In this document: one piece after another, positions 1 through 9,448 of the stretch | Position numbering within the stretch: position 1 is the first letter of the stretch | Layout: every line of letters starts with the position of its first letter | Source of the DNA: RFSX01 sp964591455 | GTDB taxonomy: Bacteria; Bacteroidota; Bacteroidia; Chitinophagales; Saprospiraceae | Reading direction: 5' to 3' | Assembly (NCBI GenBank): GCA_964591455.1 | Contig: CAZQDZ010000003.1 | Coordinates: 129,112-193,111 of the forward strand | Length of the DNA: 64,000 nt | Notes under the pieces: generated by a model | Seen by the model: only the letters and a program-made list of their open reading frames with translations | Told to the model about the DNA's origin: nothing | The model's database searches: none | Made by a program: the position numbers and the translations under genes

Positions 1-3000
1 TTCCCCAGATATAGAGATTGGAAATATAACTTCTTGTTCTTCTGTGGATGCTGTGTTTGTAGCAGGGTCAGATGATTATGATTATGAATGGACTGTGAAC
101 CAATTTCCTTTACCTGAAACTTCAGGTACCCTAACAATTTCAGCTGGACTGATTCCAAGTGACATGGCTGAAATTGCAGTAACGGCAACCGGAAGTAATG
201 GTTGCCAAACATCTAGAACGGCCACTGTAGAGTTTATAGGATCCTCTAGTGTATCACTAACAGCTCCTCAAGCGGTTTGTGAAGGAGAGTCAGCAGTCAT
301 TACGGCAGATACCGATGTCTCAGCTCTAAGTTGGTTTAGAGATGGAGAGCCATTAGTTGAAACCGATGATAGATTAGAGATTACTGAGCCTGGGCTGTAT
401 TTAGCTATTGCAGGTGCAGGCACCTGTGCTACAAGAGATTCAATCTTGATTACCGATGATATTTTCGTAGAAGGACCAATGATATCACTTAGTAATGTCA
501 CAAGCTGTGCTTCTGATGATGCAGTATTTACTGCTGGTTCTGATGATTTAGATTATGAATGGTTTGTCGGAGGTGTAGCTCAGTTAGAATCAAGTGGAAC
601 ACTTATTCTTTCATCTAACATGGTTCCTGGAGGGATTGCAGAAATAACAGTAATAGCAATTAATGAAGATGGTTGCTCTGCAACAGCAATGGCGAGTGTT
701 GAATTTACAGATTCGCCATTACTGACTTTAGAACCGCCGACTGGAGCATGTGTAGGAGAATCAGTTACAATTACTTCTGAAACAAATGTATCCTCTTTAG
801 TATGGTTCTTCGATGGAGACCAACTTATGGAAGATGGAACAAGTTTGGTAATAGAAGAAAGTGGTACATATACAGCAGTTGCTGGTACAGGAGTATGTGC
901 TGCTAGAGATAGTATCATGGTAGAATTTGTTGCAGCGCCAGATATTAGTTTAGCAAGCCAACAAGAGTGTGCTGGAGTACCTGCCACATTTGTTGCAGGA
1001 CCAGATGGAGACTTTGAGTATGTCTGGTTTATAGACAATGAAGAGCAATCTGAGCAATCAGGGACTTTAGTTGTTGACGTTTCGGATTTAAATGGCCTTA
1101 CTGCCATGGTTGCTGTAGAGGCAATACACAGGACTCAAGGATGTAGCACAACCTTAGAGGCTTCTGTAGAGTTTTTAGATGCACCATCCTTAGCAATCCA
1201 AGATCCAGGTCCTGTATGTGAAGGATCCTCTACATTCTTGGTTGCAGATACTGATGTGCAGAATATAGAGTGGTTTATTAATGGCGAAATGCAGACAACA
1301 ACTGAAACGTCAATAGAAATTACTGAAGAAGGAGAATATGAAGCCAGAGCAGGATCAGGTATGTGCGGTGTGTCAGAAACGATAATGATCACTTTACAAT
1401 CAGCACCAGATATAGATTTGGAGAATGAGTCAGAGTGTATTGGAGAGATGGCCGAATTCATAGCGGGTCCAGATGGAGAGTACGAGTATGTATGGACTGT
1501 AGATGGAGAAGAAGTGACTGAAACTTCAGGTACGCTTAGGCTAGATGAATCTCAAATAAATGGAATGAGCGCAGTGGTCACAGTTATTGTAACTAATCTC
1601 GATGGCTCTTGTCCAACAGAACGGGAGGCTATTCTTGAATTTTTGGACACACCATCACTGGCTATTCTAGATCCTGGTCCAGTATGTGAAGGTTCTGCTA
1701 CCTTCTTAGAAGTAGATACAGATGTACAAACTATTGAGTGGCTGATAGATGGAGTAGTACAGCCAACAACAGGCACTTCTATAGAGATTATTGAAGAAGG
1801 AGAATATGAAGCGAGAGCTGGTTCTGGCATGTGCGGTGTATCAGAGTCGATAACTATTACGCTGCAATCCGCTCCAGATGCTAACATAGAGAACCAGTCT
1901 AAATGTACTGGGGAGATAGGAGAATTTATTGCAGGTCCAGATGGAGAGTTTTTATATGTTTGGTTTGTTGATGGAGAAGAGGTAACTGAAACTTCAGGTA
2001 CGCTAATATTAGATAACACACAGATTAATGGAATGAACGCTGTGGTATCAGTCATAGCAACTAATTTGGATGGCTCTTGTGCAACTGAAAGCGAAGCAAT
2101 ACTTGAATTTTTAGATACACCAGTATTAACTATAGATGTACCTGTAGAAATATGTACAGGTGAAATAGGAGAATTGACTGCCCAAACAAATGTTCAAACA
2201 TTAAGGTGGTTCCTAGATAATGAAGAACTTTCTCAAACAACGACAACTATTGAAATTACAGAATCTGGAGATTATACAGCTATAGCTGGAAGCGGTGTTT
2301 GTGAGGTTACAGAAATGATTACAGTAACCTTTTCTGATGCGCCACAATTGTCTATAGATGCAGATATGGAAGCTTGTACAGGAGAAACCGTAGAAGTAAA
2401 TCTGACAAATGATACGTCTGAGCCTGTAGAATGGTCATTAGGAAATACAACTTTACCTGACCAAGGGAATACGATTGATGCTTTAGAATCTGGCACATAT
2501 ACTGCCATGGTTACAAATAGTGAAGGCTGCAGCAGCGAAGTTTCAGTTGAAATTGAATTTTTTGATTTTCCTATGGCGGAGATATTGAATCTACCAATGG
2601 GAGTATGTGAAGGCGCTGGGTTTGAAATTGAAGCCGAAAGTGATGGAGACAGATTTGAATGGTTTGATGTGGATGGTCCTATTTCTGGAGCAACTGGGTT
2701 AATACAAGAATTTAATGAGTCTGGTGAATACATTTTTGTTGCTTACAATGAAATAGACTGCCCTACAGAAGTTCCGTTTACTTTAGAGTTTATACCTGCA
2801 CCGAGTGCAGACTTAGGATTAGATATTAGAGAATGCGCGGGTCAAGATGTACCTCTAGAGGTGACTAATGATCCTGATGTAGAATATGAATGGTTTTTAG
2901 ATGGTATGCCTCTTGGGGAGACAGGAAACGCCATTATTGCAACGACATCTGGAGAGTACAGTGTAGTGGTAACAAATGCAACGGTTGGCTGCTCTTCTGA

Positions 3001-4252
3001 TGATTCAGTTATTGTAGAAATAGTAGATTTTCCAACTATAACTAATACGACAGGAAGTGATCAAATTTCTATCTGTGAATCAGAATCGGGCACACTTTCT
3101 ATAAGCTCTGATTCAGACATGATAACCTGGACTTTAGATGGAGCCACTATCGCAGAAGATGCAGATAATATAGACGTTACTGAACCAGGTACATATATTG
3201 TTACAGCATCTACTGATATCGGTTGTGAAACTTCATTTGAATTTGAGGTTGATATCATATTATTGGATATGATTCAGTTGGTAGATATTTCTCTATGTCC
3301 AGGTGATGACCCTATTACTTTATCTATACCTGGAGATTTTGATTCATATCTATGGTCAGGAGCTGGTATATCTGAGACAACCCAATCTATAACGATTCCA
3401 TGGACGGCGGTACAGACTATTACAAGTAATACTGTAACCGTGATGGGCGCACGGGATGGTTGTGAAGAGGAAACATCCTTTGAACTGACCTTTTTCCCTG
3501 AAGTTACAGCTGAAGTTATAGATATAAATCCGGAAATATGTGTAGGAGAGAATATACAATTAGATGCGAGTGGAGGTCAAAATTATAGTTGGACAGACCC
3601 TAATAATTCTTTGAGTGGTACTAACATTGCTAACCCGATTGCAAGTCCAGACGCCACTACAACCTATCAGCTGGATGTGACTGATAGCAATTGTCCTGAA
3701 GGTGGTGCCCAGCTAGAGGTAACAGTCACAGTGAATCCGCTTCCAGAAGTTTCTGCAGGAGATGATGTGTCTACAATACCAGGCGAATCGGTTACTTTGA
3801 CGGCAAGTGGTGCTAATACTTATGAATGGGATAATGAAGACCTCATTGACGGTTCTAGTTTTGGAACTGAAGTCGAAGTCAATATTTCAGAAGAGACAAC
3901 ATTTACAGTTATAGGAACTGATATAAATGGTTGTGTGAATTCAGATGAAGTGGTAGTCTCTATTATCAATGATCCATCAAGAGTAATTACAGTTATAAAT
4001 GCGCTTACGCCAAATGGTGATGATGCCAACGATGTATTGGAGTTTACAGGATTAGATTTATTCCCTGATAATAGACTTACAATATTTAATAGGTGGGGTA
4101 ACATTGTATTTGAAAAACGTGGGTATCAGAACGATGATTTAAGATGGGATGGAATGAGAAATGGAGAAGAATTATCTGCAGGGACCTATTATTATATATT
4201 GGAATTCGGAGAGTTTCAGATTAAGAACAGCTTAACTATTATAAGAGAATAA
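1..4252 (+). CDS. Giant Ig-repeat adhesin with gliding-motility (CHU_C) C-terminal domain, 5' end outside window
   Basis: The frame is open from base 2, so the true start lies upstream and only about the last 1,417 residues are seen. The protein is a chain of about 75-residue immunoglobulin-like domains, each with a Cys near the start, a Trp-Phe/Trp-Thr core and an SGTY/SGTL turn. Odd and even domains differ and pair into a 156-residue unit. The last ~90 residues (ALTPNGDDANDV, then FNRWGNIVFE and WDGM) are a CHU_C/gliding-motility-associated C-terminal domain, the type B T9SS export signal. The protein should be exported by the T9SS and sit on the cell surface as an adhesin; ligand unknown. 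The PorP/SprF gene begins 3 bases after the stop, as in SprB-SprF-like pairs. The family assignment is firm; the adhesin role is inferred. Confidence 0.9.
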   Translation, partial: SPDIEIGNITSCSSVDAVFVAGSDDYDYEWTVNQFPLPETSGTLTISAGLIPSDMAEIAVTATGSNGCQTSRTATVEFIGSSSVSLTAPQAVCEGESAVITADTDVSALSWFRDGEPLVETDDRLEITEPGLYLAIAGAGTCATRDSILITDDIFVEGPMISLSNVTSCASDDAVFTAGSDDLDYEWFVGGVAQLESSGTLILSSNMVPGGIAEITVIAINEDGCSATAMASVEFTDSPLLTLEPPTGACVGESVTITSETNVSSLVWFFDGDQLMEDGTSLVIEESGTYTAVAGTGVCAARDSIMVEFVAAPDISLASQQECAGVPATFVAGPDGDFEYVWFIDNEEQSEQSGTLVVDVSDLNGLTAMVAVEAIHRTQGCSTTLEASVEFLDAPSLAIQDPGPVCEGSSTFLVADTDVQNIEWFINGEMQTTTETSIEITEEGEYEARAGSGMCGVSETIMITLQSAPDIDLENESECIGEMAEFIAGPDGEYEYVWTVDGEEVTETSGTLRLDESQINGMSAVVTVIVTNLDGSCPTEREAILEFLDTPSLAILDPGPVCEGSATFLEVDTDVQTIEWLIDGVVQPTTGTSIEIIEEGEYEARAGSGMCGVSESITITLQSAPDANIENQSKCTGEIGEFIAGPDGEFLYVWFVDGEEVTETSGTLILDNTQINGMNAVVSVIATNLDGSCATESEAILEFLDTPVLTIDVPVEICTGEIGELTAQTNVQTLRWFLDNEELSQTTTTIEITESGDYTAIAGSGVCEVTEMITVTFSDAPQLSIDADMEACTGETVEVNLTNDTSEPVEWSLGNTTLPDQGNTIDALESGTYTAMVTNSEGCSSEVSVEIEFFDFPMAEILNLPMGVCEGAGFEIEAESDGDRFEWFDVDGPISGATGLIQEFNESGEYIFVAYNEIDCPTEVPFTLEFIPAPSADLGLDIRECAGQDVPLEVTNDPDVEYEWFLDGMPLGETGNAIIATTSGEYSVVVTNATVGCSSDDSVIVEIVDFPTITNTTGSDQISICESESGTLSISSDSDMITWTLDGATIAEDADNIDVTEPGTYIVTASTDIGCETSFEFEVDIILLDMIQLVDISLCPGDDPITLSIPGDFDSYLWSGAGISETTQSITIPWTAVQTITSNTVTVMGARDGCEEETSFELTFFPEVTAEVIDINPEICVGENIQLDASGGQNYSWTDPNNSLSGTNIANPIASPDATTTYQLDVTDSNCPEGGAQLEVTVTVNPLPEVSAGDDVSTIPGESVTLTASGANTYEWDNEDLIDGSSFGTEVEVNISEETTFTVIGTDINGCVNSDEVVVSIINDPSRVITVINALTPNGDDANDVLEFTGLDLFPDNRLTIFNRWGNIVFEKRGYQNDDLRWDGMRNGEELSAGTYYYILEFGEFQIKNSLTIIRE
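248..2340 (+). repeat. Tandem 468-471 bp coding repeat (paired Ig-like domains)
   Basis: Equivalent codons at 248, 719, 1187, 1655 and 2123 start successive units, giving spacings of 471, 468, 468 and 468 bases (157, 156, 156, 156 residues). There are four full double-domain units and a fifth half unit. The third and fourth units (1187-2122) are nearly identical in protein over long stretches (EEGEYEARAGSGMCGVS in both), which points to recent duplication or gene conversion. After about 2340 the domains become more diverged. Confidence 0.85.
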
Positions 4253-4255
4253 GAG

Positions 4256-5176
4256 ATGAAAAAGATACTAATTGTTACTCTAGGTTTAATCTTGTATGAT
4301 GTAGTCAATGCACAGCAAATTAGTCATTCGACACCAATACAAGAATTACAACATATCTGGAATCCAGCGTTTACTGCTCCAGGGACTAAGTTAGATGCGT
4401 CGGTATATTTCAGGAAACAGTGGGTCGGTTTTGAAGGCTCTCCTACTACTGCCGTGGCTTCTGTTCAATATCCTTTTGCAGATTATAACATGAGTGTAGG
4501 AGGACTCTTGATTTCAGATAGAACTGGTCCAATTTCAAAGAACGGAATTCAACTTAATTACGCCTATAAGTTAAAGGAGCTGATAAACAGAGATGACCAA
4601 TTGGTCTTAGCTGCCAATGGATTCTTCCACCAATTCTCATTAGATGCTTCTAGTCTAGTTGTCAGAGACGTGGATGATGTTCTTCTTACTTCTAACAGAC
4701 AGACTAAGTTTATTCCTGCATTTGGTTTCGGGTTTGCATACTTCTCTAATACAGAGGAATACAATGGTGATAACGCTTTTTATTTTGGCATCTCAGCTCT
4801 ACAGATTCTTGAAAGTGATTTGCTATTGGATGCTGGTAATGCAGCAAGAGCTCGTCACTTCTATGTGAACATGGGAACGAAGCTATATGGATATGATCAT
4901 TACATTGAACCTTCATTTCAAGTGAATTTTGTTAGACCTGATATTATTACTTATCAACTTGGGGCAAAATTCGAGCTTGAAGAAGCCTTCTGGGCTGGAG
5001 TTTTTTATTCTAGTGTTAATGATGTCTCTATTAATGGCGGCGTTATCCTGGATGAAATAGCAGGCAGGTACACACAACTAAAAATAGGTGCATTAGCTAC
5101 CATAAACGGTGGTTCATTACTTACCGCTGGTACTAGTTTTGAGTTATTTGTTTCTTACACTTTAGATGTAGATTAA
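4256..5176 (+). CDS. PorP/SprF family type IX secretion system membrane protein
   Basis: 306 residues, the usual length for this outer-membrane beta-barrel family. It starts with a signal peptide (MKKILIVTLGLILYDVVNAQ) and continues with family hallmarks: QISHST..QELQHIWNPAFTAPG, then FRKQWVGFEGSPTTA and YPFADYNMSVGGLL. PorP/SprF proteins attach type B cargo to the T9SS at the outer membrane, and each is often encoded next to its own CHU_C cargo. That is the case here: only 3 bases separate it from the adhesin stop, so the two are surely cotranscribed. No gldK-N or sprA core genes are nearby, so it is a cargo-specific accessory copy. Confidence 0.9.
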   Translation: MKKILIVTLGLILYDVVNAQQISHSTPIQELQHIWNPAFTAPGTKLDASVYFRKQWVGFEGSPTTAVASVQYPFADYNMSVGGLLISDRTGPISKNGIQLNYAYKLKELINRDDQLVLAANGFFHQFSLDASSLVVRDVDDVLLTSNRQTKFIPAFGFGFAYFSNTEEYNGDNAFYFGISALQILESDLLLDAGNAARARHFYVNMGTKLYGYDHYIEPSFQVNFVRPDIITYQLGAKFELEEAFWAGVFYSSVNDVSINGGVILDEIAGRYTQLKIGALATINGGSLLTAGTSFELFVSYTLDVD

Positions 5177-5191
5177 GTTAGTACACATATA

Positions 5192-5230
5192 TTTAAGATT
5201 AGTCCTTAAACGAGGTGGACTAATCTTAAA
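5192..5230 (+). terminator. Perfect 14-bp inverted repeat after the adhesin/PorP operon
   Basis: Bases 5192-5205 are exactly complementary to 5217-5230 with an 11-base loop. It lies 15 bases after the porP stop and before the lepB promoter. No clear T tract follows, so it may be a transcript-end or stability hairpin rather than a classical intrinsic terminator. Confidence 0.55.
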
Positions 5231-5258
5231 TAAGAAGTTCTTAACATCTACACTTTAC

Positions 5259-5266
5259 TATCTTTG
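5259..5266 (+). promoter_or_regulatory. lepB -7 box (TATCTTTG)
   Basis: Exact match to the Bacteroidota -7 consensus TAnnTTTG. Transcription would begin near 5272, leaving about 11 bases before the GTG start of lepB. No clear -33 TTG was found. Confidence 0.5.
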
Positions 5267-5282
5267 AGGCAAATAATAAAAA

Positions 5283-6881
5283 GTGTCAGTACTGATATTC
5301 TTTGTAGGCTCCTATATTCTTTTGAGTATAAGCCTATATATGCTCTTCTCGAAAACAGGGGTACCTGCGATTAAAGGCTTGATACCTGGTGTTAACTTTA
5401 TAGAATGGGCAAAATTAATTGGCAGACCAATGTGGTGGCCCATACTCCTATTGATTCCTATAGTCAACATTTTCATTTTTGCTGGTATGGCAGTTAACCT
5501 TGTCAGATCATTCAAAAAATACAGATTTGGACATAGTGCTGGGGCTGTTGCGTATGCACCAGCTTCTTTCTTTTGGTTGGCAAAAAATGAGACTGCAATA
5601 TACGATGGTCCCAATTTGCCTAAAGAAAAGGCATATCTAAAGGAGCTTAAGGAGCTCAGAAAGAATAAGGATGTCAGTGGAATAAGTAGATTAATGGATA
5701 AAAGCCCTTATAGAAAATCTCTAGGAAGAGAATGGGTAGAGTCTATTTTCTTTGCTGTATTCGCAGCAACTTTTATTAGAATGTTTCTTTTTGAAGCATT
5801 TGTAATACCTACCCCTTCTATGGAGGGCTCACTAATGGTTGGTGACTATCTTTTTGTATCCAAAACCAGTTATGGAATTAGAACACCAATGACCTTAGCT
5901 GCCTTGCCTCTGTTACATAATAGAATACCCATAATCGGTGGCGAATCATATTTAAAGAAACCAGGTCTGAAGTATAATCGACTAAAAGGAACTGATAAGA
6001 TAGAAAGGAATAAACCGATTGTATTCAACTGGCCAGTAGGTGACTCAGTTTACATAACAAAAACTAGATCCTACACCGTAGGTCAAGTCAAAAGAAATAA
6101 GGCACATCTTGGTGATAGAGAATTAAAAAGCAAGGTGAGGGAAAAGGATTTTGTGGTGAGACCGCTAGATAAGAAAGACCATTATATAAAACGTTGTGTG
6201 GCTATGCCTGGGGATACCCTTCAAATAGTAAATAGACAAATATTTATAGATGGTACACGTGTAGAGAATCCTAAGGAAATGCAGTTTCTAAATCGAGTGA
6301 ATCCTCCACCAAGTGGTTTCAACGTTAAGAAATTAAAAGAATGGGGAATCGGTGATACATACACAGACAGAAGTGCATATTCTAGAGATGGTTATCATCT
6401 AACAGAGGACCAAAAAGCTAAGCTAGAGTCTATTGGAGCAACTACAACGTACTATCAATCCCCAGTGGAACCTATAAAATTATTCCCTCATAATCCTAAG
6501 ATTACTAAGGGATGGACTTTAGATAACTATGGACCTATTTGGATTCCTGAAAAAGGGACCACTACAAATCTATCTGTGAATAACTTAAGTCTTTACCGAA
6601 GGATAATAGAAGTGTATGAAGGCAACACGCTTGAGGTTAAAGGTCAGGACATTTATATAAATGGAGAACAAGCAGATAGTTATACTTTCAACCAAGATTA
6701 CTTCTGGGCGATGGGAGATAATAGGCATAACAGTGAGGATTCCAGAATGTGGGGATTCGTCCCAATGGACCATATAGTAGGTAAACCAATAATGATTTGG
6801 TTTTCTACAAGAAATGCAAGATTGTTTGATGGAATTCGATTTAATAGGATTGGCCTTTTAAGTGATAATGATGGTTATTAG
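5283..6881 (+). CDS. lepB: Signal peptidase I (large Bacteroidota type)
   Basis: Cleaves signal peptides from exported proteins at the periplasmic face of the inner membrane. The 532-residue protein has two N-terminal hydrophobic segments (about residues 1-20 and 50-75), a cytoplasmic linker, then the S26 catalytic domain. The nucleophile Ser179 is in PTPSMEGSLMVGD and the general base Lys303 in YIKRCVAMPGDT; the C-terminal box is WAMGDNRHNSEDSRMWGFVP. A long insertion lies between the Lys box and the last box, as usual in this phylum. It starts at GTG 5283; no ATG occurs before codon 20. Its 3' end overlaps or touches the next gene, so the two are probably cotranscribed. Confidence 0.95.
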   Translation: MSVLIFFVGSYILLSISLYMLFSKTGVPAIKGLIPGVNFIEWAKLIGRPMWWPILLLIPIVNIFIFAGMAVNLVRSFKKYRFGHSAGAVAYAPASFFWLAKNETAIYDGPNLPKEKAYLKELKELRKNKDVSGISRLMDKSPYRKSLGREWVESIFFAVFAATFIRMFLFEAFVIPTPSMEGSLMVGDYLFVSKTSYGIRTPMTLAALPLLHNRIPIIGGESYLKKPGLKYNRLKGTDKIERNKPIVFNWPVGDSVYITKTRSYTVGQVKRNKAHLGDRELKSKVREKDFVVRPLDKKDHYIKRCVAMPGDTLQIVNRQIFIDGTRVENPKEMQFLNRVNPPPSGFNVKKLKEWGIGDTYTDRSAYSRDGYHLTEDQKAKLESIGATTTYYQSPVEPIKLFPHNPKITKGWTLDNYGPIWIPEKGTTTNLSVNNLSLYRRIIEVYEGNTLEVKGQDIYINGEQADSYTFNQDYFWAMGDNRHNSEDSRMWGFVPMDHIVGKPIMIWFSTRNARLFDGIRFNRIGLLSDNDGY

Positions 6882-7758
6882 AAATCTCGTACATATAATA
6901 GGTTGTGTGATTTGCTTTGGTGTTACAATACATGCACAGCTACCGACGACGAATATTTATCATTTCAAAATGACAAAGGTTTCTAACCAATATCGTGTTT
7001 CTTCTCCTCAATTCTTAACTCAATTCAATAATTCTGGTTATAATAATCAACCGACCTTTTTTGAAGACGAGGTGGTATATTTTACCACTGATTACTATGA
7101 TAAAGAACAGACCGAAATAGCGAAGTTTGATTTTTACGAAGAGAGTCTTACTCGAATCACTTACACACCTGAAAAAGAATATTCTCCGACCAAACTTCCC
7201 AATGCAGAAGGATTTTCTGTCGTCCGAGTAGAGGATGATGATAAGACCCAAACCCTGAGCATCTACCCTCTTGATGGTATTGGTTATCCAAAAAGATACA
7301 TGAACAATACCTCCAATATAGGATATCATGCCTGGCTAGAGGGTAATTATGTGGCCCTCTTTCTAGTAGAAGAGCCAAATCATAACCTTGCTATAGCAGA
7401 TGCAATAAGTGAACGCCGAAGAATAATTATAGATAAAGTGGGTAGATGTCTTAAGAAGAACAACCTTGGTGAAGTTTTATTTGTTCATAAACAACATGAA
7501 GACCAATGGTTTATTAAGTCATATAACCAGAGCACGAAGAAAAGTACGCAGATTATAGAGACTTTGAAAGGGGCAGAGGACTTTGAGATACTTGTAGACG
7601 GTACCATCCTGATGGGTGAAGGCGCTACTCTATACAAGTATACACCTGGCAAAGACAATGATTGGAAGAAGATGTCTGATTTGGAACAATATGGAATTAC
7701 CAGTATCCAGCGGATATGTGCAAGAAAAAATTCTCTAATTGTAGTCAATGGCAATTGA
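6871..7758 (+). CDS. Exported protein of unknown function, possibly beta-propeller (PD40/TolB-like)
   Basis: About 295 residues. In-frame starts are GTG 6862, ATG 6868 and ATG 6871; the last gives a compact signal peptide (MVIRNLVHIIGCVICFGVTIHAQ). All three overlap the end of lepB, implying translational coupling. The body has repeated short blocks such as QPTFFEDEVVYFTTDYYDKEQ, then EIAKFDFYEESLTRIT, that resemble PD40/TolB propeller blades (value read out, unit converted, threshold reported), but I cannot assign a family. No T9SS sorting domain is present, so it is probably periplasmic. Being next to lepB may reflect shared export themes or chance. Confidence 0.6.
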   Translation: MVIRNLVHIIGCVICFGVTIHAQLPTTNIYHFKMTKVSNQYRVSSPQFLTQFNNSGYNNQPTFFEDEVVYFTTDYYDKEQTEIAKFDFYEESLTRITYTPEKEYSPTKLPNAEGFSVVRVEDDDKTQTLSIYPLDGIGYPKRYMNNTSNIGYHAWLEGNYVALFLVEEPNHNLAIADAISERRRIIIDKVGRCLKKNNLGEVLFVHKQHEDQWFIKSYNQSTKKSTQIIETLKGAEDFEILVDGTILMGEGATLYKYTPGKDNDWKKMSDLEQYGITSIQRICARKNSLIVVNGN

Positions 7759-7823
7759 TAGCTCTTTTATTATTAGCGACAGTATTTGTATGAGAATATC
7801 CATAATTTTATAGAAAGTGCAAC

Positions 7824-9437
7824 ATGAAATACCAACTTCTAATATTTCTTCTCTCGCTTTCTTTCTATGGAGTTTCACAGTCTCGTCAAGAAATTGAAGA
7901 GGAGAAATTTGATAAATGGATAGTGAAGTTGGATGTGGAAGATATGGATTCATTTATATCAGAAATTTCTGATCAAAATTATCCTTACCTAAAGAAAGTA
8001 GATATCCTAAGTACTAATCAGGATCTTGTTACTTTTAAAACAGTTGCTACTACCCTTCCTAAAATTACTGAATTACTCAGCCGTTTTCCAGTCCAAAGTA
8101 TTATTCCAGATTATAGAGTAGAATTACGAGATAGGGTTCCTGATGATACAAGTTATCCGGCACAATGGAGTATGGAAAGAATAGGGATGCCTGATGCATG
8201 GGAGCTGACCACAGGTGGAATAAACCAAGAAGGAGAAGATATTGTCGTTGGTATTTTAGATTTAGGTTTTGAAATAGAGCACACAGATTTGCAAGCTAAC
8301 ATATTTAGGAATGAAGGAGAGATTCCCGATGATGGCATAGATAATGACGGTAATGGTTTTATAGATGACTACTTAGGTGCTAATACACATTCCTTTGATG
8401 GAAATCACTTTACAGATGACCATGGCACATTAGTTTCGGGAATCATAGGGGCAGAAGGTGATAATGGAGAAGGCATAGCTGGCGTAAATTGGAATGTAAA
8501 AATTTTGCCTGTAAGTGGTGTAGATTCAGTTTCTAAGATAATTGTAGGAATGGAGTACCTCATTGAAATGAAAAGATCATATATAGAGACTAATGGATCA
8601 GAGGGTGCTAACGTTGTTGTGACTAATCTATCATCTGGACTCAAGCGTCGTTTTCCTAATAGTGCTATGGTATGGTGTGACTTATATAATACTGCGGGTG
8701 AATTAGGAATTTTATCTGTAAGCGCAGCACCAAATGAAAACTTCGATGTTGATCTAGAAGGAGATTTACCCAGTTTGTGCGAAAGTGAGTATCTGATTAC
8801 TGTAACTAATACAAACCAAACAGATGGAAGAGCCAGGCTTTCTGGATATGGTGCTCAGAGTATAGACTTAGGTGCTCCAGGTGTAGAAATCTTTTCTACT
8901 GACTTAGGTTCTAGTTATGATGAAATTTCTGGCACCTCCGCGTCTACTCCTCATGTATCAGGATTGATAGCTTTATTACATTCATTAGATTGCTCTAGGT
9001 TAAGTGAGCTAATAGATAATAATCGTGCAGCAAGCGCCATATTGATTAAGGATGCTATCCTTGAACGTGTTTCTGTAACCGATGAGTCATTATCGCAAAC
9101 AGTAACTGGTGGCCGCTTAGATGCTTTCGAAGCTGCTATAAGTATTACGGAATGGTGTTCTGGAAATACAATTGAAAGTTTGGAAGTTTTGGAAGTGAGT
9201 ACATCGAATGAATCACTTGATTTGCGTTTCAAGACAGATATATTTACTAGTCATACAATCATATTGTCAGATTTGCAGGGTCAAACAATTTTAACAGAAG
9301 AATTTATACCCAATGTGTTTAATGATTTCTTTACTAGGTTAGACTTATCTAACTATTACCTACCTACAGGCATTTATGTCATTACGATTTTGAATGAAAA
9401 TTCCATTGCAAGCAAAAAAATATTTCACCTGGAATAG
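7824..9437 (+). CDS. Secreted subtilisin-like serine protease (S8) with T9SS sorting domain
   Basis: 537 residues. A signal peptide (ends about FYGVSQ) is followed by a pro-region, then the S8 catalytic domain with Asp146 (GILDLGFEIEHTD), His200 (DDHGTLVSGIIG) and Ser372 (SGTSASTPHVSG), the complete triad in the right order. The DGIDNDGNGFIDD stretch before the His block is a common Bacteroidota S8 insertion. The last ~85 residues are a type A T9SS sorting domain (LDLSNYYLPTGIYVITI, ending SKKIFHLE). The enzyme should be secreted and degrade proteins outside the cell. It stands alone 65 bases after the previous gene; I saw no consensus -7 box upstream. It converges on trmN6 with only 11 bases between the stops. 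Confidence 0.9.
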   Translation: MKYQLLIFLLSLSFYGVSQSRQEIEEEKFDKWIVKLDVEDMDSFISEISDQNYPYLKKVDILSTNQDLVTFKTVATTLPKITELLSRFPVQSIIPDYRVELRDRVPDDTSYPAQWSMERIGMPDAWELTTGGINQEGEDIVVGILDLGFEIEHTDLQANIFRNEGEIPDDGIDNDGNGFIDDYLGANTHSFDGNHFTDDHGTLVSGIIGAEGDNGEGIAGVNWNVKILPVSGVDSVSKIIVGMEYLIEMKRSYIETNGSEGANVVVTNLSSGLKRRFPNSAMVWCDLYNTAGELGILSVSAAPNENFDVDLEGDLPSLCESEYLITVTNTNQTDGRARLSGYGAQSIDLGAPGVEIFSTDLGSSYDEISGTSASTPHVSGLIALLHSLDCSRLSELIDNNRAASAILIKDAILERVSVTDESLSQTVTGGRLDAFEAAISITEWCSGNTIESLEVLEVSTSNESLDLRFKTDIFTSHTIILSDLQGQTILTEEFIPNVFNDFFTRLDLSNYYLPTGIYVITILNENSIASKKIFHLE

Positions 9438-9448
9438 ATAGAACTGCT

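Noticed and set aside
580..1107. Long minus-strand frames opposite the adhesin
   Set aside because: They repeat with the sense-strand repeat, have no signal or domain, and follow from the repeated coding sequence.
248..2340. CRISPR-like direct repeats
   Set aside because: The period is 468 bases and the repeats are coding; they are protein domains.
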